A stretch of 64,000 bases of DNA from Aliiglaciecola sp. M165 (GTDB lineage Bacteria; Pseudomonadota; Gammaproteobacteria; Enterobacterales; Alteromonadaceae). The notes beneath the pieces were generated by a model. The model ran no database searches and was not told where the DNA came from. It saw only the letters and a list, made by a program, of their open reading frames with translations. The first letter of the stretch is position 1, and the number at the start of each line of letters is the position of its first letter. Position numbers and translations under genes: made by a program. The DNA lies in assembly GCF_007197995.1 (NCBI RefSeq), contig NZ_VKKH01000008.1:1-64000 (forward strand), given 5' to 3'. Shown piece by piece: positions 9,755-19,678 of this stretch.

Positions 9755-10660
9755 ATGCCAATCACGACATCAATAGTCACAGGCGAAACGCCACAAGATA
9801 TAAACGTTACTATGACCGGATCTGAAGTCAGGAAGATTACCCCCACAGACTATTCTCTTTTTGATTTCGGTACCGAAGATATTAAACAAGCGGTCAATAA
9901 ATTGTTAGGTCGAAGCCCTAACGATGTATATATGAATCTCCCAGGCGGAAAGCATAAGTTATTTGAAAGATACAACTGGGAACCTGTCAACATCGAACTT
10001 GCCCCCAAAAGCTATAAGATTGTTGACCATAGTAAACAGCTTTTGGTAGTAAACACTGCCACTGTAACAAACTCGACTGAAAGCGATGGTTATTTTGGCA
10101 GCAGCTTGACACAAGAAAAGCAGTTTACTGTGAGCTCATCCTGGCATAAACGCAATACTTTTGGCTTCACGCAATCGATCAATTATGGTGTACAAATTGG
10201 GGTCGGTAGCGTAGGTGGTGAAACCTCAATCTCCATGGAGGAAGAAGTTGGTCAGGGAGCTAGCAACAGCGACACGGTTACAATTGGTTCAAAAATTGAT
10301 ACGAGTATAAAAATGGAACCAAATACTACGTACAAATTAACACTTGAAGCCTATGACAATGTCGTTAAATTAGAAGTTGACTATTTAATCAAACTCACAG
10401 GGGGGATAGCAGTAAATTATAAAAACCCCTGCAAAGGTCATCACTTTCATTACCTTCCCATAGAACGAGTGCTAAGTGCCATGACGCCAAATAAATCTAG
10501 TGCATTTTTGGCCATTGAGAGTGTTGAAATTGATTATTGGACCGATAGTTCAATTATGTTCGTAAACCCCGCAAAGGACAACGAAATTGTGGAAGTCCGT
10601 CACGAAAAACTTAATACACAAGGCAAACGTTTTGAGGCTGACTTAGTTGCGGCTGTATAG
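9755..10660 (+). CDS. aerolysin/ETX-MTX2-like beta-pore-forming protein
   Basis: The second half has the alternating polar Ser/Thr-rich strand pattern of the ETX/MTX2 (aerolysin-like) pore-forming domain. FTVSSSWHKRNTFGFTQS leads to a glycine-rich insertion strand (NYGVQIGVGSVGGETSISM), then SDTVTIGSKIDTSIKMEPNTTYKL and VKLEVDYLIKLTGGIAV. That pattern of two amphipathic hairpins around a central insertion loop is characteristic of the family. No signal peptide is visible, so release would need lysis or a non-Sec route. The start at 9755 has AAGGAAAAG upstream. The N-terminal 90 residues are not recognised and may bind a target. Confidence 0.7.
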   Translation: MPITTSIVTGETPQDINVTMTGSEVRKITPTDYSLFDFGTEDIKQAVNKLLGRSPNDVYMNLPGGKHKLFERYNWEPVNIELAPKSYKIVDHSKQLLVVNTATVTNSTESDGYFGSSLTQEKQFTVSSSWHKRNTFGFTQSINYGVQIGVGSVGGETSISMEEEVGQGASNSDTVTIGSKIDTSIKMEPNTTYKLTLEAYDNVVKLEVDYLIKLTGGIAVNYKNPCKGHHFHYLPIERVLSAMTPNKSSAFLAIESVEIDYWTDSSIMFVNPAKDNEIVEVRHEKLNTQGKRFEADLVAAV

Positions 10661-10688
10661 TTGTTGCGAACTGACAAACTAAGATATT

Positions 10689-10711
10689 GGGAAACTGTCG
10701 AGCAGTTTCCC
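10689..10711 (+). terminator. perfect hairpin after the pore-forming gene
   Basis: GGGAAACTG and CAGTTTCCC form a 9-bp perfect stem around TCGAG, 28 bp after the stop codon, followed by ATTTTCC. The T tract is weak but the position fits a terminator. The rest of 10712-10992 contains an 11-bp direct repeat ATTATTTCGAC (near 10720 and 10803) and otherwise nothing recognisable before the next gene. Confidence 0.6.
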
Positions 10712-10992
10712 ATTTTCCAATTATTTCGACCAAAATCTGCGACTAAAGACTTACCCGTAAAATAAACCATTGAGAGTTTGCCAAAACCTCTCCACTCCCA
10801 CATTATTTCGACATATATTGGACACAAAGTTGGCGTCGCCCCCTTTTGTATAAAACCTTTTTAATAAAATAAAACCGAGCTATGGGTTTTAAAACTGGTA
10901 GCGCGTTGAATAGCATGCTAAAAAAGCGATTATCTGACTGATGAATATGCTCGGAAGAGGCGTATCAAGCATTAATTTTATGGAATGAATTT

Positions 10993-13221
10993 TTGGAAAA
11001 CTCATACCAATTTGATAACTGGATTTTTAAGCCCGACACGGGTGCACTCATCTCTGGCGAAAAGGAAACGAGCTTAGAGCCCAAAGTTGCTCGCTTACTT
11101 GAGTACCTTATATTAAATCAAAACCGTGTAATCACACGTGAAGAGCTCATCGAAAAAGTGTGGGAAAACCGAATTGTTTCGTCTGATCCTATCAATCGCT
11201 GCATTTCAATAATCAGACAAACATTAAACCCTGAAGACAAATCTGCCTACATCGAAACCGTCCCGAAGAAGGGATACCTGAGTCATTTTACCGTTGTTTC
11301 TGCAGATGAACTAAAAACGGGATTTACCATAACACGAACGAACTTGGCCGTTGTGTCAGTGGTTATTTTGCTTGTTTTTGTGTTCACATTCCAATGGGTA
11401 AAAGACCCCAGCCCTGATTACACCACACCTAGCATTGCTGTGCTGCCATTTAGCGACTTAAGTGAAACGAAGTCTAACCAGTTTCTGGCACAAGGCATGA
11501 GCGACACCGTAATCGACATGTTATCAAGAGTTAAGGGTCTTGACGTTACCGCGCGAACATCTTCTTTTGCCATCGCAAATCAAAATTTAACCGTGAGTCA
11601 AATCGCGTCACAATTAGGTATTGAACATATGCTAGAAGGCAGTATTCAAGTCAATGGCAATGACATTCGAGTGCTCACCAGGTTAATAAATGCGAACACG
11701 CAAAAAGAAATTTGGTCGCAAAGTTTCGACCGCCAATTGCAGAATGTGTTCTCAGTTCAAGACGATATCGCCGCGGCAGTTGTGGCCGCTTTAAAAGGAA
11801 CGATATTGCCCAGTAATTACAACAATTACGAACCTAGCTTCGAAGTCTATGAGCTGGTCCTCAAAGGCCGAGTTGAAATGAATAAAATGACGTCAACCGG
11901 TTTGGAAACTGCACAAGACTTGTTTAGGCAAGCCATTCGACTGGACAGTCAATACCCGTTGCCACATATTTTATTAGCTAAAGTGTTAAAAGCTCAATTT
12001 GATACCGATAGCTATACCCACGACTACCAGACTGAACGGAAATTACAGTTTTTAGATGAGGTTGAGCACTTGCTTGATACGGCTCTTAAACTGGATCCCA
12101 ATTCCGGTGAAGCGCGAAACCTCAACGCAAGTATGTTGATAGCAAAGGGAAAAACACAGCAAGCCGGTATAGAGTTAGAAAGAGCTATTGAATTGGAACC
12201 CAATAATGCTGATGCCATCGGCCAATATGCCACGTGGTTACAATTCCAAAATCGACTTGATGAGGCGGTAATACAAGCTCGCAAGGCTGCATCATTAGAT
12301 CCCACTTCCAGTAAAATCCAGCAAATACTTGCACAGAATCTGTGGATTTCAGGGCGCTCTGAAGAGGCCATCAGTATTATTGAGGCGGATATTGTAAACA
12401 ACCCAACGTCTGCTAAAAATAACGGTTTATTGGCTCGTTGGTCTTTACAACTCGGAAGACCGGGTAAAGCAATGTTGTATGCAATTAAAGAAAAGGAATT
12501 AGATCCTAACAACCCCGATAGAATTTGGGGTGTTTGTTTAATACATTATCAGCTTTGGGATAGAGCTAAGGCACAACAGTGCACACAAGCCTTACTAGCT
12601 AAGTTTCCCAATTATTATGAAGCTAAGAAATGGTCTTTTCAATTTGGAGAAAAACCCAATATTGAAGATGGGATTGACTTTATTTACAAACAAATCGAGT
12701 TATTCCCACGAGTGGTTTATTTCCGCTTGCAGGCAGCACATTGGCTGGTATTTGAAAATCGACCTGAAGAGGCATTAACTTTACTAGAGCCCAACTTTCC
12801 AGAGTTGTTTGCCAATGAGCCTACAGTGACAGACTGGTCTTTATGGGCGGTGGACTTGATTTCGCAAGCCTGGACGCAATTGTCTGAAGATGAAAAAGCC
12901 ACAACATTACTAAAAGCTGGGTTAGCGCACATCGCTAAGACCCGCAAGCTGCAAGGCGGCGGTTTTAGCAGTGGCATTGAAGATGTGAGGTTTCACATCC
13001 TCCTAGGAGAACATAGTCAGGCAATGGCTAAGTTAAAAATGGCGATAGACAATCATTGGTCTATGTATTCAATGTGGTTCCATAAACACCCCGTATTTGA
13101 ACCTTTTGTACAAGACCCCCAGTTTTTGAGCTTAGTGGAACAACATAAAGCATTTATGCAAAGCCAAAGGCAGTGGTATCAGCGCCAGTTGAAAAATGAC
13201 GCTGCGTTGTCTGTTGATTAA
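10993..13221 (+). CDS. CadC/ToxR-type membrane-anchored regulator with FlgO-like and TPR domains
   Basis: Residues 1-100 form an OmpR-type winged helix (LEPKVARLLEYLILNQN, then REELIEKVW and YIETVPKKGYL). A single TM helix lies near 117-136 (VVSVVILLVFVFTFQWV). Residues about 148-275 match the FlgO-like/adenylate-cyclase-associated domain (SIAVLPFSDLS; QGMSDTVIDMLSR; HMLEGSIQ), and TPR repeats fill most of the rest. The start is TTG at 10993 with GGAA eight bases upstream; ATG codons just upstream are out of frame. Such one-component regulators bind DNA while membrane-tethered. The target is unknown; the pore-forming gene upstream is a candidate. Confidence 0.85.
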   Translation: MENSYQFDNWIFKPDTGALISGEKETSLEPKVARLLEYLILNQNRVITREELIEKVWENRIVSSDPINRCISIIRQTLNPEDKSAYIETVPKKGYLSHFTVVSADELKTGFTITRTNLAVVSVVILLVFVFTFQWVKDPSPDYTTPSIAVLPFSDLSETKSNQFLAQGMSDTVIDMLSRVKGLDVTARTSSFAIANQNLTVSQIASQLGIEHMLEGSIQVNGNDIRVLTRLINANTQKEIWSQSFDRQLQNVFSVQDDIAAAVVAALKGTILPSNYNNYEPSFEVYELVLKGRVEMNKMTSTGLETAQDLFRQAIRLDSQYPLPHILLAKVLKAQFDTDSYTHDYQTERKLQFLDEVEHLLDTALKLDPNSGEARNLNASMLIAKGKTQQAGIELERAIELEPNNADAIGQYATWLQFQNRLDEAVIQARKAASLDPTSSKIQQILAQNLWISGRSEEAISIIEADIVNNPTSAKNNGLLARWSLQLGRPGKAMLYAIKEKELDPNNPDRIWGVCLIHYQLWDRAKAQQCTQALLAKFPNYYEAKKWSFQFGEKPNIEDGIDFIYKQIELFPRVVYFRLQAAHWLVFENRPEEALTLLEPNFPELFANEPTVTDWSLWAVDLISQAWTQLSEDEKATTLLKAGLAHIAKTRKLQGGGFSSGIEDVRFHILLGEHSQAMAKLKMAIDNHWSMYSMWFHKHPVFEPFVQDPQFLSLVEQHKAFMQSQRQWYQRQLKNDAALSVD

Positions 13222-13225
13222 AATA

Positions 13226-14029
13226 TCACTGCTTATTAGACACTCTCCACCCATGCTTAATAACTACAGGCAAACTTAACAAGATGCCTATCAAAATCAT
13301 TACGGGAAAAACGGGCAAGGTTGCAAAGTAATCGACCAATAATCGCCAAACCGACCCTTGCCCCACTAATCCTGTACCCAATATTTGCGACATCAGTATT
13401 ACAACCAATAATTTGTAATTCACATCGTATTTGTTAACGACTCTCGCTCGCCACCAGATAACCAAGACAAACGTCAAAACAACAAATTGGCTTAGGCGGT
13501 GGTTGACGGCAAATTGTTCGACAGATATTAATGCAAAGTAAGGTGCCCACAAATTCAATGCGCTGACCAAAATCACTGGGCTAAATATTACGCTGACCGT
13601 GTTGAAACTTCGCATAAGCTCAGTACCTTGCCATTGGTTATTTACCCATAAACGCCAGTAGCATATACCGACGCCAAGCATGCTCACCCCATCAAAGAAG
13701 GTAAGTTGATAGGCGTATCGTTGCGCAAAACTGCTCACAGCGTTGACCAGAATGTGGGCGTTTAGCGTACCCAGCAGCAACATCAGGGCGATTAAAAATT
13801 TCCCTACAGTCAAATAAACGCTCGTCAATAGATGAGATTGACTCGTTCTCAATATGTACAAGACGAGAATATAAAATTGCCATAAAAAAAGCGCCCCACC
13901 AAACAGCTCGCAGGGCCAAGGAGCGCGCGAAACACCGAAGAAAAAGGGCATCGCAAAACCGTAGTATGCAAGACCTATCAAACCAGCATGAATCATGAAA
14001 AACATGATTGAATTCATTTCCAACTTCAC
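13226..14029 (-). CDS. multi-pass membrane protein of unknown function
   Basis: About 265 residues with seven or eight hydrophobic helices spread over the whole length and almost no charged loops. I do not recognise the family. The frame opens with GTG at 14029; an ATG four codons in (14017) is an equally good start and no strong ribosome binding site separates them. It ends 4 bp from the convergent CadC-like gene and starts 50 bp after the TonB receptor on the same strand, so it may belong to that transport locus. Confidence 0.6.
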   Translation of the reverse strand: MKLEMNSIMFFMIHAGLIGLAYYGFAMPFFFGVSRAPWPCELFGGALFLWQFYILVLYILRTSQSHLLTSVYLTVGKFLIALMLLLGTLNAHILVNAVSSFAQRYAYQLTFFDGVSMLGVGICYWRLWVNNQWQGTELMRSFNTVSVIFSPVILVSALNLWAPYFALISVEQFAVNHRLSQFVVLTFVLVIWWRARVVNKYDVNYKLLVVILMSQILGTGLVGQGSVWRLLVDYFATLPVFPVMILIGILLSLPVVIKHGWRVSNKQ

Positions 14030-14078
14030 TTGCGTTTAAAATGTAAACTGATGGATTTAGCCACGCAGATAACATTAA

Positions 14079-16310
14079 CTACATGGTGTAAGTCACCCTC
14101 AATCCCAGTGTACGAGGCCGCAGACTAATTGCAGGATTTTCATTGGTTGCACCTGTGTTGAGAATAATGGCATCGTTGTCAAAAAGGTTTTCGACGTACA
14201 GATTCACGTTCCATTGCCCTTTTAGATAGCTAATGGAGGAGTTAATCTGAGAAAATGCCTCACTTTCGGCAAAATCTGGATTAGGCGCACTCACACCGCT
14301 CATATTTGAGAAACGATTTACACTGTTATCTGTGTAACTTGCGTTTAGGGAAAAGATCATTTGTGCGCCTGCTTGCCACTGCCAAGTTACATCGATACCT
14401 GCACTAGCGACAAACTCAGCGGCACCTGGCAGTCTATCGTTTTTTAGTGCGCCCGATAAAAAGCTTCGCTGATCTGAAATGTCGACTATTTTGCCGTCTT
14501 GCCAAGACGCGTTAACAAAACCACTGATTTGCTCCAGATTCGCTCTCAATTCAAGTTCAATTCCGAAGACTTCAGCGTCTCCAGCGTTGGCAATATAGTT
14601 GGCACTGTCTGAAGGACGAATCGCATCCACCTGCACGTCGCGCCAGTCAATTCGATAAACTGCAATATTGGTTTGTAGTTGATCATCAAGCCAATAGCGT
14701 TTTGTGCCTACTTCCAGATTAAAAAGTGCGTCTGACCCGTAGTCTGGTTCAATAACTACGTCATTTGGGTCAACAAAGCTTGGACCGATATTGGGATTTA
14801 CCTTGCCCGCTCGTGCTCCTTTACTCACAGTGACATAATAATGTTGCTGTTCATCTGGTTGATAACTGAGTGAAAGCCGCCAAACTAGATCGCTGTTTTG
14901 GGTGGTGTTGACAAAGTCTGGTATCTGCTGCAACGCCAAAGATTCAAAATCAAAAACACGTTCTTCAAGCTGCTTTAAAATTGAATCTGCCTCAAACCAT
15001 CTCGCACCTAACCCTAAAAGCCAATGATGAGACAAATCTACTTCTGCATCTACAAACACGGCTAGTTCTTCAACTTCAGTTTTAAATACCCCATCATTAA
15101 ATACATCAGAATTCACCACCCCAGGCGCGATGTCGGCAAAGGTCTCCTGCAGACTCAGTACCTTAAAAAGCAGAGGGCCTTGTTGTTTATATTCCTGGTA
15201 AAAAGCCCCCGCGACCCAAGAAATTCGTTCAGAATGTTCAGACACAAACCTGAATTCCTGAGAAAAAATATCGCTGTCCAGCACGCTTTGATTCACCAAT
15301 TGCCCAAAGCCAAAGAAATCCCCCAAATCATCAAACCAGTTTGCCGTGGAGCTTCGTTTATTGGTGGATGAAGTTAACAACAGGTCATTAGCAAATTGGT
15401 AAGCCAGATTCAGATTATAAATTTGCAAATCAAATGCACGGGACTCCCTGACAAATGTGGAACGAAGAAATTTCCCTTGTTTTGGATCCCAACCGTTAGC
15501 GTCTCCAGGGTCACTTTCAACCCACATTCCTTCTAAGGAAAGGTCCAAATTTTCCGATGGTCTCCAAGCAAGTACCGCGCGCAAGTTACTGTCGGTAAAA
15601 TCATTTTCTATGTTTAGTCGGGTGTTTTTAACCCAACCGTCGGCTTGGCGTCGGGAGCCAACCAACCGCAGCGCCAGCTCATCTGAGATTAACGGAATAT
15701 TTATCATGAGATCTTGACGATGACGCACTCCGCCATGGGCAATATCGGCAACATCTAGCCTCACCGCACTTTCTAGCACGTCAAAATTGGGTTGATTGGT
15801 AACAATCCTCACAGTTCCAGCAATGTTACCTGAGCCGTATAAGGTGCCCTGGGGGCCTCTTAGCACCTCTACCCGATTGACATCAAACAAACTCAAGTCA
15901 GGCTGAAGAATTTCCGCATAAGGTCCGGTAATTGACATTGAGTTGACGTACAACCCTACTGGATCTTGTGTCAACTGAGTCTCGCCTATATCGGTATTGA
16001 TCCCTCGGATATTTATCGTCGCTCGATTTTTACGTTGTTGGCTAAGCGTAACACCAGGAATAAGGCGAAGGGCACTTTGAAAGTCATCAATTACATTTTC
16101 GCTAAGTGTTTTTTCACTTAGTACAGAAACACTGCCACTAACCTCATGAACATCCACATCACGTCTGGAGCTTGAAATAGTTAAACGTTCAATCACTTTA
16201 TGATCGATTTTGTCAGGTATCGAGTCTACGGTTTGAGCACTTGCTAACGCAGATGCAGTAAAATGAGAAGCGACTATACAACAGCAAGTGATACACAAGC
16301 GTGAGGTCAT
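14079..16310 (-). CDS. TonB-dependent outer-membrane receptor
   Basis: An ATG at 16310 with GGAG six bases upstream starts a typical signal peptide (MTSRLCITCC...ALASAQ). The plug domain follows (VSGSVSVLSEKTL; NRVEVLRGPQGTLYGSGNIAGTVRIVT), then a 22-strand-type barrel ending in RPRTLGLRVTYTM with a C-terminal aromatic/Met end. The closest broad group is the iron-complex/siderophore-type TonB receptors of marine bacteria with an ERLTISSSRRD N-terminal box that could be the TonB box. The ligand is not determinable. The membrane protein at 13226 lies downstream on the same strand. Confidence 0.9.
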   Translation of the reverse strand: MTSRLCITCCCIVASHFTASALASAQTVDSIPDKIDHKVIERLTISSSRRDVDVHEVSGSVSVLSEKTLSENVIDDFQSALRLIPGVTLSQQRKNRATINIRGINTDIGETQLTQDPVGLYVNSMSITGPYAEILQPDLSLFDVNRVEVLRGPQGTLYGSGNIAGTVRIVTNQPNFDVLESAVRLDVADIAHGGVRHRQDLMINIPLISDELALRLVGSRRQADGWVKNTRLNIENDFTDSNLRAVLAWRPSENLDLSLEGMWVESDPGDANGWDPKQGKFLRSTFVRESRAFDLQIYNLNLAYQFANDLLLTSSTNKRSSTANWFDDLGDFFGFGQLVNQSVLDSDIFSQEFRFVSEHSERISWVAGAFYQEYKQQGPLLFKVLSLQETFADIAPGVVNSDVFNDGVFKTEVEELAVFVDAEVDLSHHWLLGLGARWFEADSILKQLEERVFDFESLALQQIPDFVNTTQNSDLVWRLSLSYQPDEQQHYYVTVSKGARAGKVNPNIGPSFVDPNDVVIEPDYGSDALFNLEVGTKRYWLDDQLQTNIAVYRIDWRDVQVDAIRPSDSANYIANAGDAEVFGIELELRANLEQISGFVNASWQDGKIVDISDQRSFLSGALKNDRLPGAAEFVASAGIDVTWQWQAGAQMIFSLNASYTDNSVNRFSNMSGVSAPNPDFAESEAFSQINSSISYLKGQWNVNLYVENLFDNDAIILNTGATNENPAISLRPRTLGLRVTYTM

Positions 16311-16420
16311 TAAAACTCCATCATTGTTGGCCAAACGGTCTTAAAAATGCCAATAGGGTACTAGCCTTTTGATCCTCTATTGGCATACAGGAATATCGAC
16401 TAATTTAGCCTTAACTCAGG

Positions 16421-17074
16421 TTAACTTACCGTTCTCTTTCTCTGAACAAAACACAACACGCCAAACAATAACATCGCCAACATAGAAGGCTCTGATACTT
16501 GCGGAATGACTCGCTCACTAGCAAGTGAAAAGTCGGCATATACATCAAAAGAGAATTCAGATAAATCGTTATTTCGTTGGCCTTTTGTATCAAATCGGTC
16601 TAGTGCATCGTCAACCACATTGATAGCCAACCCCATAGACCAAGCAAAAAATAGCGAATCGAATTGATATGGAATATTCGCCTGGCAGCGAATGAATTCG
16701 CAACCATTAGTAGCAGTTGGATCTGAATCAAATTTATATTGGCCAACGTCGACAAAAACAGAGTCATTAAGTGCAGCGGCAAAGGTCATAGCCGTAGCCA
16801 AATCAGTCACATCCAGACCACTTGCATCGCCAAACACATTGCTAAATCTGTCATCAATAAATGCAACGTCGTATAAGACACCAACAATATCAATATTGAA
16901 CGCCCCCATCAGATTGCCAGTGATATCATCAACGTCCAAAACCGTGCTGGTCACGCTGTTTAGATCGCTAATTTCAGAACCATCTAGAGCGGAAATGAAC
17001 GCTGCATGGGAGAACGTTGAGGTGCACAACAATAAGCCACTTATCAATATCATTTTTATTTTAGTTATCTTCAT
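16421..17074 (-). CDS. PEP-CTERM secreted protein
   Basis: An N-terminal signal peptide (MKITKIKMILISGLLLC, start at 17074) is followed by about 175 residues of secreted region with no known domain. The C-terminal sorting signal is PEP-like: VSEPSMLAMLLFGVLCF then RKR. Such proteins are anchored or released by exosortase/EpsH systems, which are not in this window. The frame is open 14 codons further upstream, but those are Lys/Asn-rich and precede the signal peptide, so I chose the internal ATG. Confidence 0.8.
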   Translation of the reverse strand: MKITKIKMILISGLLLCTSTFSHAAFISALDGSEISDLNSVTSTVLDVDDITGNLMGAFNIDIVGVLYDVAFIDDRFSNVFGDASGLDVTDLATAMTFAAALNDSVFVDVGQYKFDSDPTATNGCEFIRCQANIPYQFDSLFFAWSMGLAINVVDDALDRFDTKGQRNNDLSEFSFDVYADFSLASERVIPQVSEPSMLAMLLFGVLCFVQRKRTVS

Positions 17075-17327
17075 TTTATTTTTCCTTTTTGTCTTATTTG
17101 TGATTGGCAAGCTCACAGTTCAATAGCTTGCGATACCAGGTAAATGGGTAAAAAATGACGTCGCCATTTCACCTGAAAGATTGTGTGGCAAGAATCGTAA
17201 AATGAGAATTAATTGGCACTGATGAATTTCTAATGGTTAGCTTATGGATATTTATCACATTGATTTAATTGCATTTTTTGAATTTTATAAATTTATGGCA
17301 TTTAATCAAAAACTGGAGTGATATTGA

Positions 17328-17462
17328 TTGAATTGGGATGCATTTAATCCCAGTAACGGTAGAACGTTACAAACTCTTTTCAATGATAAGCAACAAAATA
17401 TTGAAAAATATTGCTCTGTTGACAAGTTTACGAAACGTTTTGATGCGCTTAGCAAGAAGTAA
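17328..17462 (+). CDS. possible 44-residue protein, TTG start
   Basis: A small frame starts with TTG nine bases after GGAG and encodes NWDAFNPSNGRTLQT, a charged middle, and FTKRFDALSKK before TAA at 17460. It is followed 20 bp later by a good terminator, which supports a short transcript. The family is not recognised. Apart from this the gap 17075-17533 between the PEP-CTERM gene and metG holds nothing visible. Confidence 0.35.
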   Translation: MNWDAFNPSNGRTLQTLFNDKQQNIEKYCSVDKFTKRFDALSKK

Positions 17463-17482
17463 GCATAATCAGCATTCGAAAC

Positions 17483-17506
17483 GGCGTTCATTTGAACGCC
17501 TTTTCT
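17483..17506 (+). terminator. Rho-independent terminator
   Basis: GGCGTTCA and TGAACGCC form an 8-bp perfect stem with a two-base loop, followed by TTTTCTGTTTTT. It points along the plus strand and lies just after the small frame at 17328-17462. Read on the minus strand it sits 20 bp before no gene end, so its role as metG terminator is unlikely to be the main one, though it lies close to the metG 3' end. Confidence 0.7.
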
Positions 17507-17533
17507 GTTTTTAATCTTTAGTCCTAATTGAGG

Positions 17534-19561
17534 TTATTTAACTTTCATTCCTGGTTGAGCACCTTCGTGGGGTTCCAGTATCCATAGATCTGAACCGCCA
17601 GGGCCCGCGGCCAATACCATTCCTTCAGACAAACCAAAACGCATCTTTCTCGGTGCCAGGTTCGCGACCATCACCGTCAGTTTGCCTTCCAGTTGTTCCG
17701 GCTGATAAGCCGATTTTATCCCTGCAAAGACCTGGCGGGTTTCGCCGCCTAAATCTAATTGCAAACGCAGAAGTTTATCTGCACCTTCAACGTGTTCTGC
17801 CTTAGCGATTTTTGCTATGCGCAGGTCAACTTTTGCGAAGTCATCAAACGCAATCGTCTCGCCAATTGGATCTTTTACTAGGGGACTATTTGGATCAACT
17901 TTAGGGGAGCTTTCCAGGTTTTCTTTTGAGTCTTCAATCACTTTATTCACTTTATCCATGTCAACACGTTGCATTAACGCCTTAAATTTGTTGATTTCAT
18001 GATTGGTGAGCACAGTTTGCGCGCTTTCCCATGTCAATTTGTCATTTAAAAAACTCTCTGCCTGTTGCGCTAAAGTAGGCAACACCGGCTTTAAGTACAC
18101 CATCAAAATTCGGAATAAATTGATCCCCAGTGAACAGACATCATGAGTGAATTGTTGTTTGCCTTCTTCCTTGATGGTCACCCAAGGTGCTTGCGCATCA
18201 ATAAACTGATTGGCTTTATCTGCAAGGCCCATAATGTCTCGAATGGCACGATTGTACTGACGCTTCTCAAATGCTTCAGCGATCCCATCGGCCGCCTGGT
18301 GAAATTGCGCGACTAACTCAGGTTCAATTACATTTTCAGACAGCTTTCCGTCAAACCGTTTGGTAATGAAACTGGCACAACGGCTAGCAATATTAACCAC
18401 CTTGCCGACCAAATCTGAATTGACCTTTTGCGCAAAGTCTTCGAGGTTTAAATCGATGTCGGTAACGCCATCATTAAGCTTTGACGCATAGTAATAACGC
18501 AAATATTCTGGATTTAAATGGTTAAGGTAAGTTCTACCTTTGATAAAGGTTCCAGTGGATTTCGACATCTTTGCACCATTCACGGTAACAAAGCCATGCA
18601 CATTAACCCCTGTAGGTTTGCGCAATCCAGCGCCTTCCAAAATGGCTGGCCAGAATAGACAATGGAAATAGGTAATATCTTTGCCAATGAAATGATACAA
18701 CTCGGCATCCGAATCGGCATTCCAGTAACTGTCAAAATCGATGTTGTGTTGGTTACAGTAGTTTTTGAAGCTAGCCATATAACCTACAGGTGCATCAACC
18801 CAAACATAAAAGAACTTGTCTTTTGTACCGGGAATTTCAAAACCAAAATACGGCGCGTCGCGGCTGATATCCCACTGCTGTAAGCCTTCTTCAAACCATT
18901 CTTTTAACTTGTTGGCAATTTCTTCTTGTAACGCACCACTGACTAACCAGTCTTTTAACATGCTTTCGAACTTGGGTAGATCAAAGAAATAATGCTCGGA
19001 GTCTTTTAATACTGGTGTGGCACCTGAAACAACAGAGCGCGGGTTAATGACCTCTGTGGGGCTATAAGTTGAACTGCAAACATCGCAGCTATCGCCATTT
19101 TGGTTTTCAGCGCCACAGGATGGGCATGTTCCTTTTACAAAACGGTCTGGCAAGAACATGTTCTTTTCCGGATCATACAATTGACTGATCGTGCGTTTGC
19201 TGATGTAGCCCGCATCGTTAAGACGATTATAAATTTCTTCGCACAGTTCTTTGTTTTCTTCAGAATGAGTGACATAGTAGTTGTCATACTCAATATGAAA
19301 ATCCAGTAAATCCTGATGGTGCTCTGCGCGGGTTTGCGCAACCATTTCCTCAGGAGTAATACCAAGCTCTTGGGCTTTTAGCATCACTGGTGTACCGTGG
19401 GCATCGTCTGCACACACGCTGTAACATTGGTGCCCACGCATTCGCTGAAATCGCGTCCAAATATCGGTTTGAATGTGCTCTAAAAGGTGACCTAAATGAA
19501 TGGATCCATTCGCATAGGGTAGGGCACTGGTAACGAGAATTTTGCGTGGTTCTGTTGGCAT
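17534..19561 (-). CDS. metG: methionyl-tRNA synthetase
   Basis: This class I aminoacyl-tRNA synthetase charges tRNA-Met. The HIGH-type motif is in [11 protein letters not shown], the KMSKS loop in [11 protein letters not shown], and a zinc knuckle in [17 protein letters not shown]. The C-terminal part from about residue 575 is the tRNA-binding OB-fold ([20 protein letters not shown]), which dimerises the long bacterial form. The 675-residue length matches the gammaproteobacterial enzyme. It diverges from mrp, as is usual in this group. Confidence 0.98.
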   Translation of the reverse strand: MPTEPRKILVTSALPYANGSIHLGHLLEHIQTDIWTRFQRMRGHQCYSVCADDAHGTPVMLKAQELGITPEEMVAQTRAEHHQDLLDFHIEYDNYYVTHSEENKELCEEIYNRLNDAGYISKRTISQLYDPEKNMFLPDRFVKGTCPSCGAENQNGDSCDVCSSTYSPTEVINPRSVVSGATPVLKDSEHYFFDLPKFESMLKDWLVSGALQEEIANKLKEWFEEGLQQWDISRDAPYFGFEIPGTKDKFFYVWVDAPVGYMASFKNYCNQHNIDFDSYWNADSDAELYHFIGKDITYFHCLFWPAILEGAGLRKPTGVNVHGFVTVNGAKMSKSTGTFIKGRTYLNHLNPEYLRYYYASKLNDGVTDIDLNLEDFAQKVNSDLVGKVVNIASRCASFITKRFDGKLSENVIEPELVAQFHQAADGIAEAFEKRQYNRAIRDIMGLADKANQFIDAQAPWVTIKEEGKQQFTHDVCSLGINLFRILMVYLKPVLPTLAQQAESFLNDKLTWESAQTVLTNHEINKFKALMQRVDMDKVNKVIEDSKENLESSPKVDPNSPLVKDPIGETIAFDDFAKVDLRIAKIAKAEHVEGADKLLRLQLDLGGETRQVFAGIKSAYQPEQLEGKLTVMVANLAPRKMRFGLSEGMVLAAGPGGSDLWILEPHEGAQPGMKVK

Positions 19562-19678
19562 GTGTGTCTACGTGTCTTGATAAGTTGAAAAAAGGACGCA
19601 AATGGTAACGAAAATGCACTGTGTTTGCACCAGCAATTAAATGCAAATCCAGTAAAACTTGCTAATAAGGGGGCAGAA

